Source of the DNA: CAWUKT01 sp964352215
GTDB lineage: Bacteria > Bacteroidota > Bacteroidia > J057 > JADKCL01
Reading direction: 5' to 3'
Assembly (NCBI GenBank): GCA_964352215.1
Contig: CAYGRE010000014.1
Coordinates: 1-64,000 of the forward strand
Length of the DNA: 64,000 bases
Shown: in pieces, positions 52,268 to 63,607 of the stretch
Position numbering within the stretch: position 1 is the first letter of the stretch
Layout: every line of letters starts with the position of its first letter
Translations under genes and position numbers: made by a program
Notes under the pieces: generated by a model
The model's input: only the letters and a program-made list of their open reading frames with translations
Told to the model about the DNA's origin: nothing
The model's database searches: none

Positions 52268-53302
52268 CTATTCGCAGCCAGTACCTTCGAGTAAATATTT
52301 GTTTCCATCTTGAGTCACCGTAAGGTCGAATGTGTTTTTGATTACGAGCATGATGGAATCGATGGACTCATTTTCAAATGTCGTGGTCAGGGAGCAGTCC
52401 TTGAGGGCGGCCAGGCCAAATCTGATCTTCACTTTGTAGTACTTCTTCAGGTCTTTGGCCACTTCTTCCAGCGGTGTGTCCCGGTAATCAAGACGCCGCT
52501 TTGCCCAGAAGAAATCATTGCCGGATACCTCCCGGACATCGGTGATCTCAGCCTTTTCCTGGTCGTACCTGGCAGCCATTCCAGCTTCCAAAACCACACT
52601 TTCGGGTTTCTTCAGGCCAGTCTTGGGTGCAGAAAGCTTGACTTTTCCGGTAGCGACCTTCACTTCTACCCCTTCGGTGGGATCTACATTGAATGAAGTT
52701 CCCAGTACTTTGACCTCGGTTCCTTCCACATTGATGGTGAAGGGCTTTTCCGGGTTGCGCACTACTTCAAAAAAGGCTTCTCCCTTCAATTCAAGTTCCC
52801 GGTTCTCAGCGCCGAAGTTTTGGGCATAAAGAACTGAGGAGCCATTCCTGAGGGTGACTTCAGAACCATCCGGCAACTTATGTTTGTAAGTATCCGCGGT
52901 GGTATTCTTGAAGTCAATCATTTCCGAAGAAGAAGTTGATCCCGGCCAGAAAAAGACAATTGATACGACCAAAAGGGCAATTCCTGCCGCCAGGTAGGGC
53001 ATCATTCTCATGAAGGAGCTCCTGCCAAGTGCAGGGTTGGGGGTACCATCTTCTCTGTGTGCACCACTCTCCCCACTTTGCTGAATATATCCTCCTACCC
53101 TTTCCCAGGCTGAATTGACATCGACCAATGCAGGATCGGCATCTGCGCCTTCCCACATCGACCTCAGGATTTCAAATTCCCGAGCGTTCTCTTCGACCTG
53201 GAGCCATGCCTCTACCGCCTGCTGCTCCTGGGAGCTGCATTCGTGGGCCAGGTATTTCCCCAGCATCGCAAAGTCTACGCTATTTTTATTCGGGTTGTCC
53301 AT
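52268..53302 (-). CDS. FecR family anti-sigma factor with DUF4974-like C-terminus
   Basis: 344 residues. The N-terminal cytoplasmic domain (about 1-70, LGKYLAHECSSQEQQAVEAW) binds sigma; one helix (about 103-121) crosses the membrane; the FecR domain follows (TYKHKLPDGSEVTLRNGSSV, LKGEAFFEVV, VKVLGTSFNV); and the last 75 residues (RLDYRDTPLEEVAKDLKKYY) are the DUF4974/STN-like domain. In this class the outer-membrane partner's N-terminal domain contacts FecR, which then releases the ECF sigma factor. The gene lies 38 bases after the sigma gene and directly before the STN protein gene. Confidence 0.92.
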   Translation of the reverse strand: MDNPNKNSVDFAMLGKYLAHECSSQEQQAVEAWLQVEENAREFEILRSMWEGADADPALVDVNSAWERVGGYIQQSGESGAHREDGTPNPALGRSSFMRMMPYLAAGIALLVVSIVFFWPGSTSSSEMIDFKNTTADTYKHKLPDGSEVTLRNGSSVLYAQNFGAENRELELKGEAFFEVVRNPEKPFTINVEGTEVKVLGTSFNVDPTEGVEVKVATGKVKLSAPKTGLKKPESVVLEAGMAARYDQEKAEITDVREVSGNDFFWAKRRLDYRDTPLEEVAKDLKKYYKVKIRFGLAALKDCSLTTTFENESIDSIMLVIKNTFDLTVTQDGNKYLLEGTGCE

Positions 53303-53340
53303 CTATTCCTCTTCGGTGACAGTTCAGGAATCAAATCCCC

Positions 53341-54003
53341 TTACTGGTGACGTAAATAAATTTCAATTTCTTTTAGGGTCCATAATATCCCTACCAGAAA
53401 TGGCAGGAGATCGCGGAGTGCCTCTCTCAAATGCTTGAGGGCTCTACCTATTTGTACTTCTACAGTTTTGGGTGATATCTCTAGTTTTTGGGCAATTTCT
53501 GCGTATTTAAGCCCTTCATAACGGGACAATTCGAAGACTTCCCGGCATCGGTTCGGCAATTCAGCTACCGCCTGCTCAATTCTGGTCTTGGTTTCAATTT
53601 CTTCCATGATCTGAACCGGACTGGATTGTCTTCCTTGTTCGGTGATCCGCTCCGCCACTGCTTCCTGGCTGCGCTGGCGAACCTTGCGATGCTCGAGGTA
53701 GTTGAAACAGCGGTTCCGCACCGCTGCATACAGGTAGGCTTTCAGAGAAGTGGTAGGATTGAATGAATTTCGCTTGTCCCACAACTGGCAGAACATCTCC
53801 TGGACCAATTCTTCAGACTCTGCCGGATCATGGATAAACTTTCGGGAAAAACCAACCAGGGCAGGATACCATTCACGGAAAAGGGCTTCGTAGGCACCTT
53901 CATCACCTTGCTGGATCGCTTTAATTGTGTCTGGATGGGTTGAGTTCAAGCCCTGCGTGGTTTCCACTAAAATAGTGTTTTTCCGTGGGCAAAGGCAAAC
54001 CAA
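53341..54003 (-). CDS. Bacteroidota-type ECF RNA polymerase sigma factor
   Basis: 220 residues. Region 2 is YPALVGFSRKFIHDPAESEE through LVQEMFCQLWDKR and region 4 is VAELPNRCREVFELSRYEGL through ISPKTVEVQIGRALKHLREA. The final LPFLVGILWTLKEIEIYL segment is hydrophobic, a frequent feature of these sigma factors. With the FecR gene it makes a cell-surface-signalling pair. The stop of the lipoprotein gene lies 2 bases upstream of this start, so both are probably in one operon. A later start (about residue 12) is also possible because the first residues are unlike the family. Confidence 0.92.
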   Translation of the reverse strand: MVCLCPRKNTILVETTQGLNSTHPDTIKAIQQGDEGAYEALFREWYPALVGFSRKFIHDPAESEELVQEMFCQLWDKRNSFNPTTSLKAYLYAAVRNRCFNYLEHRKVRQRSQEAVAERITEQGRQSSPVQIMEEIETKTRIEQAVAELPNRCREVFELSRYEGLKYAEIAQKLEISPKTVEVQIGRALKHLREALRDLLPFLVGILWTLKEIEIYLRHQ

Positions 54004-54005
54004 TC

Positions 54006-54476
54006 TTAACCATCTATCGCGTCGCGGTAAGTTTCACAACCAATATGAATGGTTTCGGTCGGGGTGCTGATAGACACGTCTTTTTGCAAAATGGTCGCAT
54101 TTTTCCTGAACCTCACATCGACACCATAACCTTCATTGGACCTGTATACGATGTCTTCTGAGTCGATATCAGAACCTGATACATAGTGGAAGATAGTTCC
54201 ATCAATATTCAGGTCAGCATTGAGGTCATTTGCGAGCGTAACTTCATTGATGGCGCGGTAGGTCGCATGAGCATCTTCGGTCACATTGTGTTCACAGCAA
54301 TGCCCTTCGTAGGTGCCTGCCAATTGCGCTGCAAAAGTCGGCCCGGGGTCTTCAGCAGTCTGATTCTGAGAGGTCTGCTGATCATCTACCATGGCTTCCT
54401 CCTGAATATTGGTACAGGCAGTGAGCAAGGCAAATACCAGAAGTAAGGATAGGATAAAAGATGAAGGTGCTTTCAT
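54006..54476 (-). CDS. Hypothetical lipoprotein in front of the ECF sigma gene
   Basis: 156 residues, no named family recognised. The N-terminus is a lipoprotein signal (SFILSLLLVFALLTACTNI, lipobox LTAC). A Gln/Asp/Thr-rich linker precedes a ~100-residue domain starting QLAGTYEGHCCEHNVTEDAH, which looks like a small beta-rich domain with two adjacent Cys and one near the end. It is separated by 2 bases from the ECF sigma factor gene, so it may be co-transcribed, possibly a sensor or a target. Confidence 0.65.
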   Translation of the reverse strand: MKAPSSFILSLLLVFALLTACTNIQEEAMVDDQQTSQNQTAEDPGPTFAAQLAGTYEGHCCEHNVTEDAHATYRAINEVTLANDLNADLNIDGTIFHYVSGSDIDSEDIVYRSNEGYGVDVRFRKNATILQKDVSISTPTETIHIGCETYRDAIDG

Positions 54477-54616
54477 AAGATTGATTTCAACTCAGAAGAA
54501 AAACTCAAGTTTGCCACACTGACACCAGGGTGACCTTGGTATGACTGCATCACTTCACAATTTGTAAAAAAAAAAGTTCATCTGATACCCCAAAAAGTCA
54601 ATTTGCGCAAAAAATT

Positions 54617-54643
54617 ATGGCTGCCCCCTAAGAGAGCAGCCAT
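54617..54643 (-). terminator. Rho-independent terminator downstream of dnaA
   Basis: ATGGCTGC (54617-54624) and GCAGCCAT (54636-54643) form a perfect 8-base stem with an 11-base loop. Reading left it is followed by AATTTTTTGCG. It lies 25 bases beyond the dnaA stop. On the plus strand TTTTAAATT follows, so it may work both ways. Confidence 0.78.
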
Positions 54644-54667
54644 TTTAAATTCTATTGGAGGTCCTTA

Positions 54668-56104
54668 TCAGGTAAGGCTCATGGAGATCTTCTTCTTGAT
54701 TTCTTCGATGTTCTTGCGGAATTCCTTGTCTATGGAGATCAGATCATTAACGGTCTGAACGGCATGGATGACAGTGGAATGGTCGCGGCCTCCGAAGTGC
54801 ATCCCAATCGTCTTGAGGGAAGATTTGGTAAGTTCTTTGGCGAAGAACATGGAGATTTGACGTGCCTGAACGATTTCACGCTTCCGGGTTTTGGCCTTCA
54901 GCAATTCGACATCTACGGTTAAATGCTCACATACGAGCTTTTGAATAGCGTCGATGGAAATCTCGCGGCTGACGTTCTTGATGAAATTCTTCAGCATCTG
55001 CTTGGCGAGGTCCAGGTCCACCTCACGCTTGTTGAGGGAGCTTTGTGCCAGCAGACTGATGAGGGCGCCTTCCAGTTCACGAACGTTTGAAGTGATGTTG
55101 TGGGCGATGTATTCGATTACATCATTGGGAAGTTCAATCCCGTCCTTGTACATCTTGTTCTTGAGGATGGCGGTCCTTGTTTGGTAGGAAGGAGTTTGCA
55201 GGTCCGCACTCAGTCCCCACTTGAAGCGGGAGAGTAATCTTTCTTCCATCCCCTTCAGGTCCTTGGGAGGACAATCACTGGTCAGCACAATTTGCTTACC
55301 AGATTGATGGAGGTGGTTGAACACGTGAAAGAAATGGTCCTGGGTCTTTTCTTTGCCGGAGAAGAACTGGATATCGTCAACGATTAAGACATCGATCAAC
55401 TGGTAAAAGCTGATGAAGTCATTGACGGTATTGTTCTTGATGGCATCAATGAATTGATTGATGAACTTCTCGGAAGAAACGTATAAGACAATCTTGTTGG
55501 GGTACTGGCTTTTGGTTTCATTGCCAATCGCCTGGGCCAGGTGGGTTTTACCCAGTCCGACTCCTCCGTACAACAACAATGGATTGAAAGCTGTCTGGCC
55601 TGGTTTGGTAGCTACAGCGTAGCCAGCAGCCCGGGCAAGACGGTTACAATCGCCTTCGATAAAGTTCTCAAACGTGTAGTTTGCGTTTAGCTGGGAGTCA
55701 ATGTTGATCTTCTTGATCCCGGGAATCACAAAGGGATTTGGTACCGATTTCCCAATATTGATCGGCATGTTTACTGCCGGATTGCGCGTGTTCACCTCTT
55801 TGGACGAAGTGGGTATGTTGATTGAGTATTTCCGTCCTTCGTCGAGATTGTTCTCGACGATGATTGAATACTCCAGTCTACCGTCTGGTCCTAAAAAATG
55901 CTTAATGGTTTTGCGCAAGAGCGAGACATAATGCTCTTCCAGCCACTCATAAAAGAACTGGCTGGGGACCTGAATGGTCAAAACATTGTTCTCTAATTTC
56001 AGGGGGTTAATAGGTTCAAACCAAGTCTTAAAACTTTGTGGATTAATGTTATCCCGGATAACTTCCAGACACTTGTTCCATACTTCTTTGTAATCAGATT
56101 TCAT
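54668..56104 (-). CDS. dnaA: Chromosomal replication initiator DnaA
   Basis: 478 residues, normal length. Domain I (KEVWNKCLEVIRDNINPQSF) and a linker lead to the AAA+ domain III: Walker A GGVGLGKTHLAQAIGN (about 180-195), Walker B VLIVDDIQFFSGKEKT and a sensor region TSDCPPKDLKGMEERLLSRF. Domain IV binds DnaA boxes, with the signature GRDHSTVIHAVQTV (about 445-458). DnaA opens oriC and controls its own promoter. The region upstream (56105-56554) is AT-rich and has a perfect DnaA box. A GTTATCC/GGATAAC palindrome lies within the first codons (56048-56062). Confidence 0.98.
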   Translation of the reverse strand: MKSDYKEVWNKCLEVIRDNINPQSFKTWFEPINPLKLENNVLTIQVPSQFFYEWLEEHYVSLLRKTIKHFLGPDGRLEYSIIVENNLDEGRKYSINIPTSSKEVNTRNPAVNMPINIGKSVPNPFVIPGIKKINIDSQLNANYTFENFIEGDCNRLARAAGYAVATKPGQTAFNPLLLYGGVGLGKTHLAQAIGNETKSQYPNKIVLYVSSEKFINQFIDAIKNNTVNDFISFYQLIDVLIVDDIQFFSGKEKTQDHFFHVFNHLHQSGKQIVLTSDCPPKDLKGMEERLLSRFKWGLSADLQTPSYQTRTAILKNKMYKDGIELPNDVIEYIAHNITSNVRELEGALISLLAQSSLNKREVDLDLAKQMLKNFIKNVSREISIDAIQKLVCEHLTVDVELLKAKTRKREIVQARQISMFFAKELTKSSLKTIGMHFGGRDHSTVIHAVQTVNDLISIDKEFRKNIEEIKKKISMSLT

Positions 56105-56554
56105 TTACAGTTATCCTATATGGCTCAGTCAATAATCAAAAGGTCGGCAACAGACTAATCGTCGGTTCTTAAGCTGATCAAAGTTGTTAATATTATTTTA
56201 AAAATAAAACTTGCATTTAAAGTATTTTTAAAACAATAATCAGAACAATCTCCTAATAATCAACATATTAAGAATTTCCAATCACATTACTAATTCGCTT
56301 GGCCCTCTGGGTTTATTAACATTAAATTTATAGTTAATTCGTATCATTTTGATTCCGTATCGTTAACCTCACTTTACCTTTTAGCTGAACTTCAAGCCCT
56401 TAGTATCATCCTTAAAGACGGTAGGCTAAAGAATCCACGATGCTAATTTTATGGTCTAAAACCGCTTGTGGATAAACCTCAAGAAAAATGTGCATAACTC
56501 CAAAAGAAATATAGAGCATTGACCTATTTATTAGCCAAAAAGGGTAGAGATTTT
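56105..56554. other. Probable oriC region upstream of dnaA
   Basis: A 450-base AT-rich noncoding stretch next to dnaA. A perfect DnaA box lies at 56467-56475 (TGTGGATAA, the complement of TTATCCACA) and a one-mismatch copy at 56489-56497 (TGTGCATAA), 22 bases apart. Runs such as TATTATTTTAAAAATAAAAC near 56190-56215 could serve as the unwinding element. Only two good boxes are seen, fewer than in many origins, so the exact extent is uncertain. No gene is visible in this stretch. Confidence 0.55.
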
Positions 56555-57091
56555 CTAAAAGCGAAACATACCCTGAACATCTTCCTTGAGTACCTTTACT
56601 GCCTGGTGGGTTGGCTGCATTTCTGCATCCACCATTTTATTCAGGATGGTTCTGCCCAAATCCACCGCCGGAGCCTTGGGAGGGAGTGCACGGCCTGATT
56701 GATTGATCAGAGCAATCACTTGCTCCTTGGCCACAATAAGACTTCTCCAGCTCTCATTCTTTATATAAAGTTGTTGAGCCAGATTATGTTCGAACTCTGC
56801 CCTGATCTCTGCGATCAATTCCTGATGGAAAACCCGGCTTTCCTTTCCTCTGGCATCCACCCGAATCAATAAATTTTCCGGAGAGATCCTTTCCAGAAAC
56901 AGTATTGCCCTTTCGTACGCTTGTAAACGCAAAGGCACCATCTCGGCAAAGGTCTTCTGGTAAATCCCATACCGCTGCTCGGTCTCCAGCTTTTTCTGGT
57001 TTTCCCGCATCACCAGTAGTACCCCGGCCAGCACCAGGCCGGCAGGAACGATGTATTTCAGAAGTTCGAGGAATACTTCGGTAGTTGTCAT
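56555..57091 (-). CDS. Membrane-anchored helical protein of unknown function
   Basis: 178 residues, no function recognised. One N-terminal helix (about 9-27, LKYIVPAGLVLAGVLLVM) is followed by a long, probably helical cytoplasmic domain with QRYGIYQKTFAEMVPLRLQA, YERAILFLERISPENLLIRV and EIRAEFEHNLAQQLYIKNE. Similar short proteins occur next to dnaA or oriC in Bacteroidota, as far as I recall, but I cannot name the family with certainty. It lies between the likely origin and meaB, same strand as both neighbours. Confidence 0.65.
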   Translation of the reverse strand: MTTTEVFLELLKYIVPAGLVLAGVLLVMRENQKKLETEQRYGIYQKTFAEMVPLRLQAYERAILFLERISPENLLIRVDARGKESRVFHQELIAEIRAEFEHNLAQQLYIKNESWRSLIVAKEQVIALINQSGRALPPKAPAVDLGRTILNKMVDAEMQPTHQAVKVLKEDVQGMFRF

Positions 57092-57135
57092 GTGGTCGAT
57101 TCTGAGAACTTTATGAATTAGGCTGAGCGAAGTGA

Positions 57136-58125
57136 TCAGTGGTCTTGCAAATATAAACGAATTAGGGATTTCGCAGCTGATGTTGGGGCGATTTTACCCT
57201 GAACTACCTGTTCATCATACCCTGAAAGTTGATTCTGAACGCTTTTGTCTTTGAAAAACCGGTCTTCCAGGAGATTCAATATGGTGTCATGCATCCATTG
57301 CCTGGCCTGTCTTCTCCTGTTTTCATTCCAGTCTCCACCTGCCTTCATTTGCTCCTGGTAGACTTCCAACATGCTGTGAATATCCTTCATCCCCGACTGC
57401 TCGGTCGATGAACAGGTCAGCACCTGTGGACTCCAGCCATTCCGGTTTGGGGCCAACAGGTGAAGAGCCTTTTGGTATTCTGTTCGTGCTTTTTTGGCAG
57501 CGAGGAGGTTTTCGCCATCCGCTTTATTGATGACGAGCCCATCCGCCATTTCCACGATGCCTTTTTTGATCCCTTGTAATTCATCTCCTGCCCCTGCCAA
57601 CATGAGCAACAGAAAAAAGTCGACCATGGAATGAACCGCCGTTTCGCTCTGGCCTACCCCTACCGTCTCCACGATGATGGTGTCAAAACCGGCTGCCTCA
57701 CACAATAGGATGGTCTCCCTGGTACTTCTCGTCACTCCTCCCAGCGTTTCTCTCGCGGGAGAAGGGCGGATGAATGCACGCTTGTCAAGGCTCAGGTCGG
57801 CCATCCTGGTTTTATCCCCCAGGATGCTTCCATGGGTCCGTTGGCTGCTCGGGTCAACCGCCAGTACTGCCAGTTTTGCTCCTTGTTCCAGCAGATGCAT
57901 ACCAAATGCATTGATGAAGGTACTTTTGCCTACACCCGGCACTCCGGTAATCCCCAATCTGTAGGAATTCCCGGTGCGGGCCATGCAACCGGCCAGCACC
58001 TGCTCGGCCAACTCCTGGTCGGAATCCAACCTGCTTTCCACCAAAGTAATGGCCTGGCTCAGAATCACGCGGTTCCCGGCTAATACTCCATCTATATACT
58101 CTTGTATGGGTCTTCGACGTCTCAA
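57136..58125 (-). CDS. meaB: Methylmalonyl-CoA mutase-associated GTPase MeaB
   Basis: 329 residues. P-loop GVPGVGKSTF (about 60-69), VDPSSQRTHGSILGDKTRM, switch ETVGVGQSE and the base-specificity motif NKADGEN identify the MeaB/ArgK G3E-like GTPase. It protects and reactivates the mutase and controls cobalamin loading. The gene lies 10 bases after the large mutase subunit gene, so co-transcription is likely. Human MMAA is the homologue. Confidence 0.95.
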   Translation of the reverse strand: MRRRRPIQEYIDGVLAGNRVILSQAITLVESRLDSDQELAEQVLAGCMARTGNSYRLGITGVPGVGKSTFINAFGMHLLEQGAKLAVLAVDPSSQRTHGSILGDKTRMADLSLDKRAFIRPSPARETLGGVTRSTRETILLCEAAGFDTIIVETVGVGQSETAVHSMVDFFLLLMLAGAGDELQGIKKGIVEMADGLVINKADGENLLAAKKARTEYQKALHLLAPNRNGWSPQVLTCSSTEQSGMKDIHSMLEVYQEQMKAGGDWNENRRRQARQWMHDTILNLLEDRFFKDKSVQNQLSGYDEQVVQGKIAPTSAAKSLIRLYLQDH

Positions 58126-58135
58126 ATCGGAATGT

Positions 58136-60284
<2,149 letters not shown>

Positions 60285-60295
<11 letters not shown>

Positions 60296-62384
60296 ATTGT
60301 GGTTCCTCCTGTTTGATTTCCAACTGCTTGTGAATATTGCTCAGGAACTGGGGCATATCCATTCCTGCATAGATACAGGAATCAATCAGCCCGTTTTCCT
60401 GGAGGGCTTGCCAGTTCTCGGGTCTGCCAGCCAGGAGAAAAATGGTATCCGGCAACGCGTGTCGGGCATTGGCCATCATTTCCTCGCTGTCTTTCTCGAA
60501 ATAGGTATCGTCAGCACTGCAAAACACTACTACCATGGGCTTTTCCGATTTGAGTAGGGAGAAGGTGGCAACTGGGTCTTCGGGGGTGGTATTCTCTTGT
60601 GAGGAAAAGCCACCTGCCCCCATGAGGTTGAGGGCAAAACCTGCCCTGGCAGCTCTCATACCCCGCGGGCCAAAGGTCCAGAGAAAGGCAGCTGGCCGTT
60701 GGAATCCATCCATTTCGTATTCGAAGGCATCGTTCCGAAGTTGTTCAAATGGTTCTGCCAATCGGGTCAGCACCCCGGTTCGTCCAATCTTACCGTCCAT
60801 CCGCTTGAGTCTCGCTCCCAGGCTCGCGGCCAGATTTCCCACCTGGGAAATATTCTGAACCATGGTCTTCGCTCTTTCCTCAACGGGAACTTCAAAGAAA
60901 TCCCGCTCGGGCAAGGAGTATTCTCTTACGTAACCGGTGGGGAACAATGCAGCCGGCTTGTCCTGCTGGCTGGGATATTTATTGACTCCCAACAATGTCT
61001 TTTTGCCTTTTGCCACCGCAAAATCGGTGTCTCTTCGCTGGTCTCGCAGGGTACGGATCAATTCCCCTTTTTCCCAGACGGCAAGGTATCCCCCCTCCTG
61101 CTCCATTTGCTGGAATAGTTTCCAGGCTTTCTGAGCAATGGCAGCGGTCAGGTATTCGCCATAGTAACTCCCTCCTACCGGGTCCATGACTTGTCCAAGG
61201 AAAGATTCTTCTCTCAGGATCAGTTGCACGTTGCGCGCGATGCGCACCGCTTCGACATCGGTTCCTTTGGTCAGTCCGTTGTAGGTGGGCAGGGATATGC
61301 TGTCACAACCGCCCATGATGGCTGACATCGCTTCTGTCGTGGCACGGAGCATGTTTACATTTTCGTCCAGGCTCGACATGCTTCTGAATGAACCGTGCCC
61401 GTGCACCGGGATTTCCCTGACCGAAGATTCGGCTCCATAGGGCTCTCCCAGTCGATTGAGGAGCAGGCGAAACGCGCGAATCTTGGCTATCTCCGTGAAA
61501 AAGTCGGTGTCGATGGGGAATTGGAAATGCAATTGGTCCAGGATGGATTCAGCTGAAAGGTCGAAACGCTCACCAAAGAGGTCGATGTAGTCTACGGCCA
61601 TGGACAGGCCACAGGCAATTTGCTGAACCGCATTCGCCCCCATAAAGTGATGGGGTTCGAGGGAGATGCGCAGGGAACGAAAATCTTTGATCCCTCGATC
61701 CTTGAGGTCGAATATGATGGAGGCGGCGTCTTCCAGGTTGATATCAAGCAGCTCCTTTACGGAAGGGTCTGCCCCCAGGCGGTTGAAAGGGTCAGTATCC
61801 AAGGTCCCGGACAGACTTGTGAGTGGGAGTCCCGTCGCTGCTTCCCAGTGATGAACCAAAAAACAATAAAAGGGAAGGGCGGCATGACCAGCCCGGAGGT
61901 GCAAGCTTTTTCCGGACCACTGGATATTGGCCAGCAACTTATAAACCTCTTCGTGTGTTCGGAGAAACATTCCATCTCTCGGTTTCTCAATGGGAAGATC
62001 CATTTCCTTCCAATCGAAAAGGAATTCTCTGAATGGAAGCCCCAGTACCAGTCCGATCCCTTGGATGGGGTCCCCTACTTCTCCGATAACCCGGATAATG
62101 TCATCGATACTTTCAGATCGGAAATCGTGCCGTATCTCCCAAGGATTCATTGCCTCAGTGAGGGAGCGGTTCCCGCGGAGATAGGGGGCCATACCGGGAA
62201 AATTTCCGGCCAACCATTTGGGATCAGGCAGATCATCCTTTCTGAAAACCGGAAATAATTCCAAGCCTTCTTCAGAAGTCCATCTCAGTGTTTCGGGAGA
62301 TTTTCCCTTGAGGTCTTTTTTGATCTTTTCCATCCATTCCTCGCGGGAGATGGGAGAAAAATCATCGAACAGTCTTTTGGACAT
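60285..62384 (-). CDS. mutA: Methylmalonyl-CoA mutase, small (structural) subunit
   Basis: 699 residues from the ATG at 62384 (SKRLFDDFSPISREEW); a start 12 codons earlier is weaker. The barrel domain is similar to the large subunit (PYLRGNRSLTEAMNPWEIRH, VMDPVGGSYYGEYLTAAIA), but the C-terminal domain lacks the DxHxxG cobalamin motif, as expected for the noncatalytic subunit. Overlap with the catalytic subunit gene supports a heterodimer. No epimerase gene is in the window. Confidence 0.93.
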
Positions 62385-62494
62385 AGCAATTCGGATATGC
62401 TGAACAACGAAAATACTCATCCTGAAGGGATTTCTGAAACATTTTCCACCCTTGAGACTTTAGCATTTTAAAGGAATCAAGCATCTTTGGCATT

Positions 62495-62815
62495 ATGGCA
62501 GATTCACCCAACGCATTATCAATTACAGAAAAGGCCGACAAAGCGATCCGTGAGGTGATGCTGTCCCAGAAAGTTCCGGAGAATTATTATCTCAGGGTTG
62601 GAATGCGCGGAGGTGGATGCGGTGGCATGGGCTATATCCTGGGCTTTGACGAGGCCAGGGACAATGATATTCGTTATGAAGTGAATGGCCTGACCGTCGT
62701 AATCGACCGGGCTCACAGCATGTATGTGCTGGGCATGGAGATTGACTGGCATGAAGATGAGCACCAAAAAGGGTTTGTTTTCAATAACCCACAAGCGGCA
62801 AAAGACAAGAAGTGA
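62495..62815 (+). CDS. HesB/IscA-like protein lacking the C-terminal CxC
   Basis: 106 residues. The A-type carrier fold is clear: LSITEKADKAIREVML, RVGMRGGGCGGMGYILGF with the first cluster cysteine, and KGFVFNNPQAAKDKK at the end. In IscA/ErpA/SufA the segment after FNNPNA is a CGCG motif that gives two more cluster ligands; here it is replaced by AKDKK and the chain stops. Only one Cys remains, so classic [2Fe-2S]/[4Fe-4S] carrying is doubtful unless a dimer or other ligands are used. Divergent from the mutase genes. Confidence 0.82.
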   Translation: MADSPNALSITEKADKAIREVMLSQKVPENYYLRVGMRGGGCGGMGYILGFDEARDNDIRYEVNGLTVVIDRAHSMYVLGMEIDWHEDEHQKGFVFNNPQAAKDKK

Positions 62816-62912
62816 TTTTTGCCTTTCGTGATAAATATTATTTTTGTTGTTGACTTTAGATAGAAGCTAAAAAGCCTTTGTTTTCATAGCTTGCAGACAA
62901 AATGTTTTCAAA

Positions 62913-63602
62913 TTGAATTTGGTCGTAACATTCCTTGTGGGTTTAGTCACCAGTTTTGTGGTATCCATTCCTGTTGGACCAGTCAATATGGCTGTCTTTC
63001 AAGCTACTCTTAATCGTAGTCGTACTTATGGATTTGCCATTGGCCTGGGTGCTATTCTGGCTGAAGCTATCTACTGCTCCATCCCTCTGTTTGGGGTAAG
63101 TTCCATGAACGAAGACCATGTCTTCTTCGATGTTCTTTACCTGATCTTTGTACCAATTCTGTTTTTCCTGGGCATCTTTGCCCTCAAAAACCGCAAGAAA
63201 GATATTGAAGTAGATACGACCATTCCGAGTCATAGAAAACGTCATCAAAAACCCCAAAAAGCACGTGATACCAAGCTGGGCCACGTCGTTTATGGTTTTA
63301 TTCTGTGTGCATCCAATCCGATGACATTTTTCTTTTGGATCCAGGCAACTATTTTTCTCAATAAGAATGATTGGGTTGATGGCGAAACTTCAACTCTGGT
63401 GGCTTTCTTTTTGGGTGTTCCAGTAGGTACATGGGTCCTTTATGCAGCTTTTGCCCAATTGGCCCACATTACCCGCCGACGCATTAGTCCCGCTCTGAAG
63501 GAAAAACTCAATATCTTTATTGGGATCGTATTTCTGGTGCTCTCTGTCTACTTAATGTTTACATTCCTCGACCACAAGGGCTTGGTAAACGTAGGCCTGT
63601 AA
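62913..63602 (+). CDS. LysE family transporter
   Basis: 229 residues from a TTG start at 62913; the frame has no in-frame ATG between the preceding stop and here, and the first helix begins right after it. Six hydrophobic segments with FVVSIPVGPVNMAVFQATLN (about 15-34), the LysE motif, plus ILCASNPMTFFFWIQATIF and GVPVGTWVLYAAFAQLAHI. LysE-type proteins export amino acids or other small molecules. A Lys/Arg-rich loop (about 95-125) separates the two halves. Substrate unknown. It converges with the next gene, 5 bases apart. Confidence 0.85.
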   Translation: MNLVVTFLVGLVTSFVVSIPVGPVNMAVFQATLNRSRTYGFAIGLGAILAEAIYCSIPLFGVSSMNEDHVFFDVLYLIFVPILFFLGIFALKNRKKDIEVDTTIPSHRKRHQKPQKARDTKLGHVVYGFILCASNPMTFFFWIQATIFLNKNDWVDGETSTLVAFFLGVPVGTWVLYAAFAQLAHITRRRISPALKEKLNIFIGIVFLVLSVYLMFTFLDHKGLVNVGL

Positions 63603-63607
63603 CCAGG

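Noticed and set aside
54524..54540. Operator palindrome ACCAGGGTGACCTTGGT upstream of the lipoprotein-sigma operon
   Set aside because: One mismatch in 8-base arms and a single copy; chance occurrence is likely.
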